Shown here piece after piece: positions 11,848-40,284 of a stretch of DNA of 64,000 nucleotides; within the stretch, counting starts at the first letter, position 1; every line of letters starts with the position of its first letter. Source of the stretch: Liolophura sinensis (taxonomy: Eukaryota; Mollusca; Polyplacophora; Chitonida; Chitonidae). A program made the position numbers and the translations under genes. The DNA lies in contig NC_088306.1 of the NCBI RefSeq assembly GCF_032854445.1, positions 13,759,386 to 13,823,385 of the forward strand. The letters run 5' to 3'. The notes under the pieces are model-generated. The model saw nothing but the letters and a program-made list of their open reading frames with translations, searched no databases and was not told the origin of the DNA.

Positions 11848-12207
11848 TTGGTCTATTCCATCGGCAATACCCATTACAACTTCATTTCGCGGACGACCTG
11901 TCAATGTGCGCAGTGTGGCAATCGACTTGACCGACGAATGGACGATTTTTCCATCCAGTTGCAAGAGGTTCTTTCAGAGAAGTGTGTTTTTCAGAGAACG
12001 ACGGCGCATGCACACCAGGCAAAAGTAGTGAAAAAGTACAGTTTCATTCGGCCTCTGCCTTGGTGTGTGCGACCCGTATTAAGTGAATTTTGTGAAAAAT
12101 TTCATCGTTCAAACCTTATCAGAAATTTGTCTGGAATTGTGTCAGGGGGACCAGGGTTATCAGACCCGCAGCTTTCGGAGATCGCAGATTTAGGGGACAG
12201 TGTGTAA
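11848..12207 (+). other. Unrecognised 119-codon open frame in the spacer between segments B and C
   Basis: Open frame beginning MVYSIGNTHYNF with a CxxC-like pair (CQCAQCGNRLD) and ending LSEIADLGDSV. I do not recognise any family. It is not repeated elsewhere in the window, and no splice context or promoter stands out. It could be an exon fragment of an unrelated gene, part of an unclassified transposon, or chance. Confidence 0.2.
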
Positions 12208-13723
12208 GGCCAAATGTTAACATGTAAGTAAATGGAAAATTAATTGTGGACTGAAAGTCACTGCAACAGCTACAACATCAACGCCACACCCAGTCATACT
12301 GGCTTGATCATGGTCGCAGGTACCTATAAGTAGCAATACAATTGCAAATCAAAGTACGTTTCATGACTAGATCATTTAGACCATGGATAATTTCTTCAAG
12401 CTTAAACACAGGTTGCCCCAAGCCCTGACTGAAACTAAGACTTTATCCTTTCATTTTCTAATAAAAAAAAACATAATAAGCACAAAAATTTTAATGAATT
12501 TTATTGATATCACCATCTGTACACTATAAACAAAGTAAAACAAACATGTAACTGAGATATAGGATTAATATATCTCATGCATTTACACAATAAAAAATAT
12601 AGAAAAAATAGGCCACTGTGTCTTTTTCACGTCATAGTCGCGCTTAGGAGACTTGCCAGCTAAAGCACGGTAATAGTAACTCCCATACTGTTCGTATCAG
12701 TTTCTTTCCATGCATCTTGCCTACATGTACACCGGTCTCGTGTGGCTTTATTCTATCGCTCTGCTTGTAAATTACAATATTTTTAGGGTAAGTCGTCAAG
12801 GGAATTATAAACTTCATCATTTCTTCCTTTACCAGTTTTCGATTCAGTTGCTAGTTAGGTATGTTTTGCATTACATTCCTTTCCACGCGGTCTAACTGCC
12901 CTCTATCTCTTGTTGATGATCAATTGGTAAGGTTTGGGGTTCCGTGTAGTTGTATTGGTACCTTCTATCACATCAACGACTTGAGTTCCTGCCGTTTTAC
13001 TGAATTTAAACCTCTGTATGAGATTGCTGAAGATGAGGAACAACTCGATTCTGGCCAGACCTTCCCCAGGCAAACCCGGGGACCTGCGAACAAAATAACG
13101 GCCCATGTTTATTGATGTAATTGTTAGGAGCTGCGATTTTCTTCAAGATTATTATGCTCTGTTATACAACCATCAGATGTTACAGGTCGACAAAACAAGA
13201 CAAGAGACACAATGCAAAGCCATGAGGCTTTAGCATGATCCGATGACCATCACAGGCATTTTATATATCTTTTTAATAAAATACCATAAACTCCACGGCC
13301 GGTTTTACTTAAATCCTGTCTAAACTTTGCTGCTAAGGGGATTTAGGTTGCTACTATTTAAGCATTTACATGAGCAGTTACAATAAAAACGTAGCCAAGA
13401 TAGGACGACAGGGGGCCTCATGTTATTGGTTATTTGTGACCATTTGCCAAAGTCATGCTGACATCTCTGCTCTTAATTACTCAATACTGCAAAGATCTAA
13501 GCTGTTTAGTTTAATTTTTGTTATCTTCCCTAGTTAACTTACCGACACCGAAGGGAATGAGGTATTCCTGTTTCTTCCGATCCAGCTTGCCATCGGCTGT
13601 CAAGAACCTCTCTGGGAAAAACTCGTCGGGGAAGTCCCAGCATTTGGGATCTCTCAAAGCCGCATATAGATTACACAGCACGATGGTGTCTTTGGGGATT
13701 TTGTAACCGCCAAGTGTGGTTTC

Positions 13724-13761
13724 CCTATTTGCACGATGTGGAACTATTTGCACGATGTGGA
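13724..13761 (-). repeat. 19-bp tandem duplication in exon 7 of the second CYP2 copy
   Basis: Two exact copies of ctatttgcacgatgtggaa where the paralogue (1488-1506) has one. The exon length difference between the copies (232 versus 213 bp) is exactly 19. Not a multiple of three, so it breaks the frame. Confidence 0.95.
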
Positions 13762-14243
13762 ACAGTCATTGTGGCTGCAGAAAAGTAAACAGAAAACAAT
13801 TTGTAATCTCTGTTACCACCACATTTTTATTCAATACAGAATTTTGCTTTCTGGTTTTTTTTTTAGTCACAAAACTGTCATACACAGGCCACTATTTGAA
13901 GAATTCATAAACTTTCACACTCACGCCTTTGTTTAAATAACAGTCTTATTTATCTTACAACTGACGCAAAACGTTCATTATGGTTGACGATTGGCGTACG
14001 AATGTCTGTTCCGATTCCTTGTACCTGTGATTTCAACTTACCGATAGAAGAGCAACGTTCTATCTCTTTTAGTGTAGCTTCTAAATATGGAAGTGATCCG
14101 CGATCTTTCATGCTAACCGGACGGCTTCCAATCACCTGGAAATGCAGATCGATTGGTGTGTGAATAGGCATAAACATCAAACTTATCAAAAGACCCCACA
14201 GATCTGACCTGAGCGCTTTAAGGAAATTTTCCTGTGTGCAATG

Positions 14244-15021
14244 TGTTACGACCCAAACTGCCTGTATTATAAAGAGATGGCTTGTTCGAAATACACGACA
14301 GTTTAGCCGCACACAAAAGTAACCAAAACCAGCAGATTTTATTTTACAACAATTTATTAGCTTAACAAGAACAGATAATAAGACTTATACAAATACTAAA
14401 GTACTAAAGTTTAACAAGAAAGGATAGCAGTATCTATACAAATACTAAAGTACTTACGGTGTCAAGTCCAAACGGACGCATATATTCCACAATATATATA
14501 CCACACAGGCATAAATGCTCAGAGGCAAATTCACAAGAGGGAAAATCCACAGTATAACTGAGTGTATGACGAAATATACACAAAATTCCACAGACAGGGT
14601 CCGTGTACTAATAGGCACTGTGTATACAAGAGCACAAATTAAACATAGTTCAGACTGAACGAGTGCTCGGTGGAGATAGGATAAGAGAAAGCCAGAGGCT
14701 ATAGAGACACCAAAATTCAGCACAAATGGCCTACTAAAGTAATACACAGCAAAAGCATCCAAGCTCTCAATAATTCTCCTTTCTCCGTTCTCTGTTCTCT
14801 CCCTCTCTCCCTCCCTTTGACCTGCTTTCATAGGTCTTATATAGCCTGGTGGAATTGTCCAGAATAAGAAAATTCCTGAACACTTGATGTAAACAAACAG
14901 GCACCGAACTGAGCGTATTCTGGAATATTCTAAGGTAGAGGCAGACAGCACTCGCTGAACTTAGCATATGTAAACAGTGGCAAGCTATATTTAGAAACTG
15001 ACGGCAGTCGTGCACATAACA
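14244..15021 (-). mobile_element. Solo LTR of a retrotransposon, in intron 5 of the second CYP2 copy
   Basis: A 778-bp unit with TG..CA ends (plus strand TGTTACGACCC .. GCACATAACA), flanked by a 4-bp duplication AATG (14240-14243, 15022-15025). The paralogous intron at about 1965 shows the empty site. On the minus strand there is a TATA box (gctatataagacc) and an AATAAA near the far end, as expected for an LTR read on that strand. No internal region is present. A relative lies at 57041-57797. Ty3-like or a similar LTR family is likely. It is younger than the locus duplication. Confidence 0.85.
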
Positions 15022-15989
15022 AATGTTTTTTGCCAGTCAAATAATTGTCATTATGCAAGGAATCATTTATTTATTTCATTCATCGATGAGTGTAAAAATT
15101 GCTAGTACCGCTTTTCAAATTAATAACAACGAATTTAACACTAAAAATCTCTGTAAACGATATGCTATTTCAGAAAGACTCTTCTCACCTTATCAATTTC
15201 TTCTTGGCATTTCCTCTGAATCTCTGGGTAAGCGATCATGTAGAGAACAGACCAGTTCAGATTTGTAGCCGTAGTTTCGGAGCCAGCCACGTATAAGTCA
15301 AGGATTAAGCGGAACATATCATCCTCTGAAAGAAACCAACATGACAAAGTAATTATTTAAAATACTTAGTTAACATATCGACTGCTTCATACAGAATTCA
15401 GCTTCCTATGGTCATAGGTTTTTCAATATTTGTCACATACCATGAAACACCAATCAAATAAATACACCTGGAATTTTCTTCAGCAAAATTTAACACTCCA
15501 AACGAGAAACTAGCGTCTATCCATGCCTTTTATTAAGCCAAATGAGTATGTTAAACTGAGTGCAATATCTGAAATGAAACCATGTACAGTCTGGACGTAT
15601 GACATTCATGAATAATCTCACGCCATATCTACATAGTTGGCCGATGAATTTTATCCTAAAATGTAACATACCATGTACAAGGCTCAGATGTTCATAGTAC
15701 TTATACCTTCAAACTTCTGGCCTTCTTTTTGTCCACTCGTCACAGCGATGTAAGTATCAATGAAATCCCGAACGTTGTTCATGTCGTACGTTTTACGATG
15801 ATTATCGATCTGTCCTTTGATGAAGCGGTAGTTGTGATCACGAGCTGCTAGGAGTTTCTTCCATTTCTTTTCAGTAGGAAAAACACATCAACAAAAAGTA
15901 ACACAAAAGTACTCATGAAATAAAAAACAGCAACTTTGCTGACAGATCAAATCAAGTTTTAAATTTTGATTATATTGTGGAGCATTGTA

Positions 15990-16210
15990 TATTTATTTAT
16001 TTGATGCCTGTTTAACGGTATGCCGAAGAATTTTTCACTTATACCATGGAATAAACCTTGGACATTTGGCAAGTTAGCAAAAACGTTTACATATTTGACC
16101 CACAGATATGCACACCATTTTGAATTAAAGTCGCCGAACACAGAGCTGTGCATGCGGCCACGTGAACGTCGTTATTGGCTTATTGTCACCGAGGCTCCAC
16201 AAGCAGAAAA
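15990..16210 (-). mobile_element. Older SINE with related tail, intron 3 of the second CYP2 copy
   Basis: Paralogous to the element at 2950-3180, with the same position and orientation relative to the exons. Confidence 0.6.
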
Positions 16211-17339
16211 TCATCTTTCCTCTTGTTAAAATAATTTCAGCCAGACCGAGAGGGAATATTTAGATCCAATCAAATCTCACCTCACTGTTTCCTGGCAGGT
16301 ACTTCAGGAAGGGGAGAAAAGTCTCTGGGCGGTATTGGGCCGCCCCGGCGGCGAAGGCTTGTTCAATGATGTCCAACAGGGCGATAAGCTCAGGGTCGTC
16401 ATACTCGAATCTGGAAAGTTAACGATTACGTTAACGATCAACTTTTCATTCAAACCAGCATGCGCTGGCGTGCAATGATGCTCAGCCTAAAGAAGATGCA
16501 ATGATTTCGATCATTTAGTGTGTCTCGTGTGCTCGTGAATGTCTTCACTCATTCAGGTGATAGAATTTCACGTCGTATTCGGCACTCCTCCAGGGGCAAG
16601 TACAGGGTTTTCCAAAGCCATTTCTGACTAGTTAAAATATAAAATACGGTTTGAAAGTTTGTTTTTGAACTTTTGTCCTCACCCCTACCCCTCCCCAATG
16701 TTTTCTTACGACTAATGTGTCCAAATCTCAACATCCAGTACCAAAAACTAAGCACAATACATCGGTTTTTTTTTTAAATTTTGATTTAATTCAGAATTGG
16801 TTTTGGGGAATTGGCCTTCTGGTACATACCATAGTATTTAAGTAAGAATGTGAGATTGACATTTTTTGGCTCCGTTGAGCTATTCTGTGAAATATCTCAG
16901 CGCTGTTTCCACAAATACGCTATTCCCGAAAGCAAGATTTATGGTAGTTCTGCTGATTGTACAATATACATGCAATGTATATACAATAATATGTAATAAA
17001 AATGCTACAAACTGTATACAGATGTACAAGGTGCTGAATTAGCATTTCCAGTGTCGTCATTTCACACAGAGACTGGACGAGACCAGATGGAGACTGTTGC
17101 AAACTAACTAATGATCGGTTATTACGGTAGTTGCTACATTGAACATACATCATGCATATTGCATAGACGGGATTGTCGGTCAACCGTGGGGTAGGTTCCA
17201 TCATAAAACCACATGTTTTAGCAGCGTTAGTTTGCGAGAAGCACTACCTTACCTGGCCCATACCTGCGTGAACTCGCGAGACCCCTAAAATGCTGACTTC
17301 TCTTATCGTGAGCAAGAATTAGACATATGCTGAACAAAC

Positions 17340-17500
17340 TACAGCCGTACGTGGGAAGGTCTTCCAGGAACCTGCGGATGGTCGTGGGTTTCCCCCGGGC
17401 TCTGCCCGGTTTCCACCCACCATAATGCTGTAATGCTGGCCGCGGTCGTATAAGTGAAATATTCTTGAATACGGCGTAAAACACCAATCAAAAAAACAAA
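17340..17500 (+). mobile_element. SINE fragment in intron 2 of the second CYP2 copy
   Basis: Same insertion as 4160-4295, ending in a poly(A)-rich caaacaaacaaaaa tail. Contains a small internal duplication (taatgctgtaatgctgg). Confidence 0.8.
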
Positions 17501-19301
17501 CAAACAAAAAAAAAATACAGCTACGTGCAAGGTTTTTACAATCCTTCGAGGCTTCTTGTTTGTATGTAATTTTTGTTTTTGAGTTACTACAGGTGTGTAG
17601 TGGTCTATTTGAGAGACCAAGCCAGCAAAATGATAATTATGTAATCAGTAGACGCATTTGTTTCAAAATAATTTGTATTTTTCACTGTAGATAGAACTGC
17701 ATTAAACAAGAAATAATATCTTTTGTGGCCTTATTTCTGTATTTACAGTCACGAGACCTCATGACCTTGGCTTTAAATAGCACACAATCGACGCTGGATG
17801 GTTGACAGTGGAAGCCCCCTGGGTTAAACCTTGCGCTACTGGCTTTCGCCAAGCTTAGCCTGGACTTGCTTATCTGTAGCACCAACCAACCAGAAACGAT
17901 TATGTATCCATTTTACATCTCAGCAAGTCTAAATCGGTCAGTCGAGTATTAATGGTCACATACAGTGTCGATAAGAGCCGAAAATCCTATTGCACAAATT
18001 GTTCACGCACCTGTTACCGAAAACAAGGGCCGAGATGATATTGGCGATGGCCTTCGACAGGGGTCCTTTAGGGTGGGCCACAGGACGTCCTTCAGAGGCC
18101 AGGAAAATCTTGGTGACTTCTTCAACTTCGTCCATGATTCTCTCCTCGAGAATGTTTTTACCCACACCGAAGTCCCTCAAAGTGGACAGCGTGAACCGTC
18201 GAAGAGCTTTCCATGTTTCACCATTTTGCCAAATTACACCTAAAAACAGAAAATATATATGCTTTTCTAAAAGGGTGGTCTTTGGGAAATCGCTTTGCTG
18301 CTTGGCGGCCTGAACTCTGGGTTGGACATGTAGTTCTCTTACTTTATGCTTATATTCCATTTCATTCTCATCAATAAATAAACATTCTTACTGTCAGAGC
18401 ATTATCTTTATTATTATTACTGTAAATTCGTTTGTCTTACATATTTACTCATGTCTTTCTCACACTACGATCATCATTTACCTCAGAATGCTTTTACTGG
18501 AGAATAATCGTTATTCATTGTGGTTATTTCTTCTAAAGTATTTTTTGTTATTTCCAACAATTACGATACAAAATCGTCAGGTTGCAAGGCTAATTCAGTT
18601 CAAAGATATACTTAATGAATCAAAAAAGAAAAACCAACAGAAGTTAGGTGCTATTAACAAAGTGTCAAATCGCACTATTATCTCTCAATAATAATACATA
18701 CAATACATAATCGTCAGGTAGCACGACTAATTCAGATCAAATATGTAATAATGTACTTAATAAACTACAGACGAAAGACCAACAGAAGTTAGGTGATATT
18801 AACACAGTGTCCAGTTTTCAGTATTATGGCGAAGAAGAAATTTGTGAAATTTAACATTTAGCACAATTACGAACTAACAAGGAAGTTACCTTTCGCTCCG
18901 CTGGTTTTCTTAATGCTGGAGAGATGTCGAGGACGGTCATTGAAGATGTCTGACTTGGTCACAAAGGCCTCCTTGATGGCTTCGTAGCTGTTTAGCACTA
19001 CCGTGTTTTGAGTCCCCATACGCATATAAATAATATGGCCGTATTTCTCGCTCAGATGCATGAACATGCGAAAGGGCTGGTTGGCCCATGTCAGTAGCCA
19101 ATGCGTCCCGACAACTGGCACTCTAAGAGGCCCAGGTGGGAGATTCCCACCGATGTCCCAGAAACAGAACGCTCCCCAGATGCACAGTATCACAATGACG
19201 AATGCCAGTAGGACAGTGGCATCGAAGAACACCATGGCGGTGGAACATTCGATGGTGAAATGCGGTGGCAGGAATGACGAATACGTCGCACCGTGAAGGA
19301 C

Positions 19302-19308
19302 TTTTATA
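19302..19308 (-). promoter_or_regulatory. TATA box of the second CYP2 copy
   Basis: Minus-strand CATATAAAAG, 67 bp upstream of the ATG at 19235 and conserved with 5862-5868. Suggests the broken copy kept its promoter. Confidence 0.6.
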
Positions 19309-19789
19309 TGCGGAGGGTGCTGTCCAACAAATAACACCCAATGCTCCCTATCCCCACCCACCCCCACCCCCGCTCCCCTGCGCTAAAGAAAATGCACAAT
19401 GTTTAATGAAACACCGGTTACCCAGGTAAGAGTGGATAAGAAAGATTTGATACACGGCTGTGCGAGAGCCGGTTAGTTTCCAAAGCACCACATGACTGAC
19501 ACCTGGCTCAGTGAAAGAATTATGAATAGCCACTCAGGCATAAAGTCAAACATCCATGCATTCGGTCACGAGATATGCAGAATGATATGACATTATTGAG
19601 GACCATTTTACTCTACATGTATGTGACGGGAATAAAATAGACATGATTACCATAAAAGCATCTATTTTGTGATTCTGCGAGCACGGTCCTTTTGGCATGC
19701 GGTTAGCAATATACCTTGGCCTTTTGTATAATTCAATTGTGTCCGAAAAGATATTTCTTTTTGTGGCAAGTTTTTCCGTCTATCTAAAG

Positions 19790-20120
19790 TAGAATTAAAT
19801 CTTCAGATTATTCCTTCCATGTCCCACAAGTGAAACATGATGTATGGTCTCCTTGGCCGGACAAACATTACACAGGTCTGAATCGCTTCCATTGAATCTT
19901 TTTAAGTAGCTATTTACTGGGAGAAGCCCTGAGCAAAGTTGGAAAATATTTCTGCTTTTCTGCTAGAAAAGGAAAATGGAGGTTGTTATGAAGTTTGACA
20001 ACAGGAATAGAGGAGTGATAAAAGCGTTCAATTGATAATGACTTTATTCCATGTTGGGCCTCGTATGTGGACAGCTTGAGATTAGAAATTACATCACGAT
20101 GAATGAAGGACAGACCATCT
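19790..20120 (-). mobile_element. LINE 3' fragment upstream of the second CYP2 copy
   Basis: The minus-strand frame reads VISNLKLSTYEAQHGIKSLS and then VVKLHNNLHFPFLAEKQKY, matching the LINE at 9232-9414. It marks the outer edge of the duplicated segment. Truncated remnant. Confidence 0.7.
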
Positions 20121-20394
20121 GATTCTTCATTACCTGTTGAGCCGGATAAGCCCATGCAGGGACCCAATCGAAATAGATGCCAAAACCTACAAAAAATATA
20201 GAGAACGACGGATAAACTACTTGGTATGGAGTATGATAACATTTTGTCCACGTAAATGAAAAAATAGACGACATTTAAGGCACTAAGAGATTGTACATTA
20301 AATAGCCCTTAACTGTCCTACGAATTACCAATAAATAGCCTTATGCACCTTAGGTAAGCCTTGCTCACAGCACCGATCCCGAAATGCTCTGTGC

Positions 20395-20812
20395 CCAGTA
20401 AACTATGGTGCTGTATTGACGAGTCCGAGCGTATATAACTGATCAGTCGTTGCCATTTTGTTTTTCGCTGATATTTTCTTTCCATATTGTGTACATCTGG
20501 GATCGGGTCTATCTTAATCCGAGTGTAAATTTACGTTGGACTCTGTTCATTTATGTACACTGCACGTTATTTGTTGTTGGCTGGCTGTCAGCCCTATATA
20601 CATGTACTATATGTACATGTATATACAGTGTACATGGTGTGGGGAGATAATGCATGGGCTCGGAGGGCTCCGTTTCCCTTCCTCTCCCCATGCAGCCTGT
20701 TTCCCATGCCCATTCGGTCTGTTCCCCCACAGAGTTATGGTACTTAATTTCCGGGTTGGCCGCTGCGTGAAGAAAACTTTACTTTGAAGCCACTTTATCC
20801 CCCCCCCCCCCC
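20395..20812 (+). promoter_or_regulatory. Conserved upstream block of the first CYP3 gene, with TATA-like core
   Basis: The core gagcgtatataactgatc followed by gccattttgtttttcgct also occurs, slightly changed, at 46197-46240 upstream of the second CYP3 gene. Downstream, gtgtaaatttacgttgg and ggctggctgtcagccc are shared as well. It may be the promoter and non-coding first exon of the gene, because the coding exon 1 has a splice acceptor before the ATG. Part of it recurs within an intron at 52755-53370, so a dispersed repeat is an alternative. It ends in a poly(C) tract. Confidence 0.4.
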
Positions 20813-22639
20813 GCCCCCAACTCCTTCGAAACGAAGGTTGAAATTTTTTGTTTTGTGCTGATACATGTATATGTTTTTACATGTCCTCAATTGTTCGCTA
20901 AGACGTAAAGCCACAGTCTTTCATGTATCCTGTACTTACCCACAAGGATCGGTTTATGAAAGAACAAATCATTCAGAATTGCATCTAGCTCTGCTGAATA
21001 TACAGACAGGTTATCCGACTATCTAAGAACTTTTATCGGAATTCTGTTACACAAACAGAAGCACTAAACTTATAAGTTATAGGCACCTAGAGGCATTGGT
21101 GTAAACCAGTGTAACGTTAGCAATCCCAGAAATATATATGGACTGTCTGATACCTGGGCTAGGGGCCGTTTCAATAAAGCCATTCCTCAAAATTTAAATT
21201 CCCTTCACGATGCTTGGTTTTTTTCGATACCGCAGGAAGATGAAATTTGGCTACGTTTATCTTAAGGTGATATTGACAAGGTGGACGAAATTTTAAGGGG
21301 TTAAGCCCTAAAATAAGGTCTAAATTGTATTTCAAATATTGATTTATATGTCGGAAATGACTCTGTGTAGTTGGCCCCTGAGTATGTAAATCCATCAATA
21401 CAGATGGTAGTTGGACCTTTTAGAGAGGATCGAGATGGCGGTACACACTCTTTTTGTAAACCGCTGCTTCTGAGCCCGGTACTCTGCAAAATACTTCATG
21501 TCCTGTGGTATACATTCATTTTATGTTCAATTCTTTTCAGATGGCTCGAACGAAAATATACTGGTGCATGGATGTTCTTGCACTAGCCTGGATGGTAACA
21601 TCGAATATTTCAGATATATGGCGGCAGTCAGGGCTCAGTTTCACAAGACTCCCATCCGATATTTTTTATCGTACATTTGTCGAACGATAAATTGTAAGTC
21701 ACTATTACTGTACCATTGTCCCATATGTGCAATTATCGCACATCTACGACATATTTGTGAAACTAATCCTAGGTTTATGTCTGAAGCGAAATGGGAGTGA
21801 CCTCACCCTATCCAGTTTCCGGGCAATTCTTTTGAACAAAAGGCAACGTAGCCAGGGCGGTCCCGCGATCTCACCGGTCAGACGCCGGATTACGAAATGA
21901 TGAAATACAGCCAATCCCGTGCCGAGTATTATTTATCAGTGCTGGTTGTAGGCCTTTACCGTCCTCCAGCGAGTATTTATTTGATTCGTGTTTTTCACCG
22001 TACTCATGCATGTTTCACTTATACGACGGCGGCCAACATTATGGTCTAATAAACCTCACGGAAAACCTTCGACCAATCGCAGGTTGATCGCTGATCACTC
22101 CATGTACGGCTGGAGAGGAAGCCCGAAAATGTTGGGCTTGTAATCACGGCGACTTAAACTGGGTTATTGCGACACATCGGCCAAGGAATCCCCTCCAACC
22201 AGTAAGCTAAAAACAACAACATTTTGCAATGTCTCATAAAACCCAATCTATAGCTGGAATAGCTGTGTTGTTCATTTTGAAATCAGCCTGCTGTTGAACG
22301 TGTAAAAACAAAAATCACAGAACATCTGCTTTGATACATTACACTGGACTGTTTCCTTTGTACCCCAGCTGTAGGACAGCCACGTGTCACAACCATATAC
22401 ACTCTTTAACAAAACGTAACAGGTGCCCGTCTGACTGTATCACCAAATCCCCCCCCCCCCCCCCCCCCCACCACCACCTACAAACATCCCCCAACACCTC
22501 ACACCTACATGTGCGACTTGGTGAGGGAGGCAGTGTGGGAAGGGTTGCGTCTATACGGTGGGGGCGGCTGAAAGCTTATCACTCGTGCTAGCCAGTGGTT
22601 ATTTATTATTTTGCCTGACCACCAAGAGCGTCTCTACAG
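20813..22639. other. Upstream spacer/5' intron of the first CYP3 gene
   Basis: AT-moderate sequence with one decayed SINE (21971-22195) and a poly(C) tract at 22446-22469. No convincing exon or RNA gene was seen. If the upstream block is a first exon, this is intron. Confidence 0.4.
21971..22195 (-). mobile_element. Diverged SINE (tail family 1)
   Basis: Minus-strand tail (tatttatttgattcgtg), cttatacgacggcggcc, and a remnant of the head (cgacttaaactgg..ggccaagg). Much more decayed than other copies. Confidence 0.7.
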
Positions 22640-22667
22640 GAGACATTGTTGCTCCCGCCAACACGCC
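22640..22667 (+). promoter_or_regulatory. 5' UTR piece of coding exon 1, preceded by splice acceptor
   Basis: tctctacag then GAGACATTGTTG up to the ATG. The second gene has ttttgcag then GAGACATTGTGG at 47272. The boundary and the following bases are conserved while the upstream sequence is not, which suggests a spliced leader exon further upstream. Confidence 0.5.
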
Positions 22668-39239
<16,572 letters not shown>

Positions 39240-39944
39240 TGGCCGTAAAGACGGAGGTGGTGGACTGCTAATAGGATGACGAATGAAGCTTATACCAATA
39301 AGATGCTCGTCATCGCTATCATTCGATGCTATAAATTTTGCATTGTAACAACTGTATCTCGAGTAAAAATTAATAATGCCTGTGTAATTGTTAAAGGACC
39401 AGTGTCTAAAACGAACGGGTCATCAGTGCATATATGCAAGGAACGTTACCAATGATACGCGCCCTGTACTCTATCAAGACCATCAGACGTTGTGACGTAC
39501 ATGTAATATTGTGGGCGATTAAGCTAAACAACGCTTGGGATATGCATTGATATGTATGACAAATTGTTACTTCTGTATCGTCTCTATTTCCTACAGTTTA
39601 TTATATCGATGTTGTCTAGTATCTTCTGAGATGTCGTTAGAATGTGTGTTTCCATTCCTATAACGCCCAAAGTAGTTCAGCTTCGTGTCTGGACGAAATA
39701 TGTAGAGGTAGTTTTATGTATTTGTGTAACTGTGTATGTAACCGCTTTCAATAATTCTTGCTTTTGTCTTTTCCACAAAAAAATGAGTGTAATCTTATAA
39801 GATAGCTATGGTAATTTGAGAAACGGTTTATATACGCATCGACGACGTTAAAACTCATCTGATGTAAGGGAAATAATGTGCTTGGAATTTTGGGTCTCAC
39901 GTAAGGTCTAAATTTGCATGTGAAATTATCTAAACTGTTTCATA

Positions 39945-39950
39945 AATAAA
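39945..39950 (+). terminator. Likely polyadenylation signal of the first CYP3 gene
   Basis: AATAAA (cataaataaactttgtg), 706 bp after the stop codon. I saw no earlier canonical hexamer in the 3' flank, so the 3' UTR would be about 0.7 kb. Confidence 0.5.
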
Positions 39951-40284
39951 CTTTGTGCATCTTAATTTAAAAATTGTTCTGTGTTGATGTTGGTGAGTTT
40001 GTGATGAGCGTACATCCTCTGTATAATAAAATAGACGGGAACACACCTTTTTCGGACCTTTCATTTCGTGCGCTTGAAAGGGTACAGAGTATATTCTGAT
40101 TGGCTGGTGTTAGAGATTAACAAGTCCTGGCTTTGCCTTGCCTAAGCTAAATTTTAGAAATGGTACATTTATTCAAGCGTCACCAAGGCTAGAAAATTTT
40201 ACCCGGGAAACCCTGTCTCCACTATCAGCCAATCAGCGTCGAATTTGTACCCCTTTAAGAAAAGAATATTTGATTATACATGCA

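Larger units (their letters stand above)
12903..19235 (-). pseudogene. CYP2-clan cytochrome P450, recent duplicate, disabled at its 3' end
   Basis: Same 8-exon structure as the gene at 647-5795: 18890-19235, 18011-18239, 16281-16410, 15707-15866, 15189-15325, 14042-14135, 13543-13774, 12903-13084. Exons 1-6 are open, the same length as the intact copy and nearly identical, with anchor, PPGP hinge, AGSETT and ExxR all present. Exon 7 is 232 rather than 213 bp because a 19-bp stretch (ctatttgcacgatgtggaa on the plus strand) is duplicated at 13724-13761, which shifts the frame into an early TAG. Exon 8 lacks one base directly after the haem-cysteine codon (ccttccccaggc versus ccttcccctaggc). The product would lose the PERF region and haem loop. 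Promoter and splice sites are intact, so it may still be transcribed. A heterozygous or assembly artefact is possible. Confidence 0.88.

Noticed and set aside
14454-14951. 165-codon minus-strand open frame
   Set aside because: Lies within a solo LTR and is repeated in altered form at 57252-57791. No protein family is recognised, so it is treated as LTR sequence.
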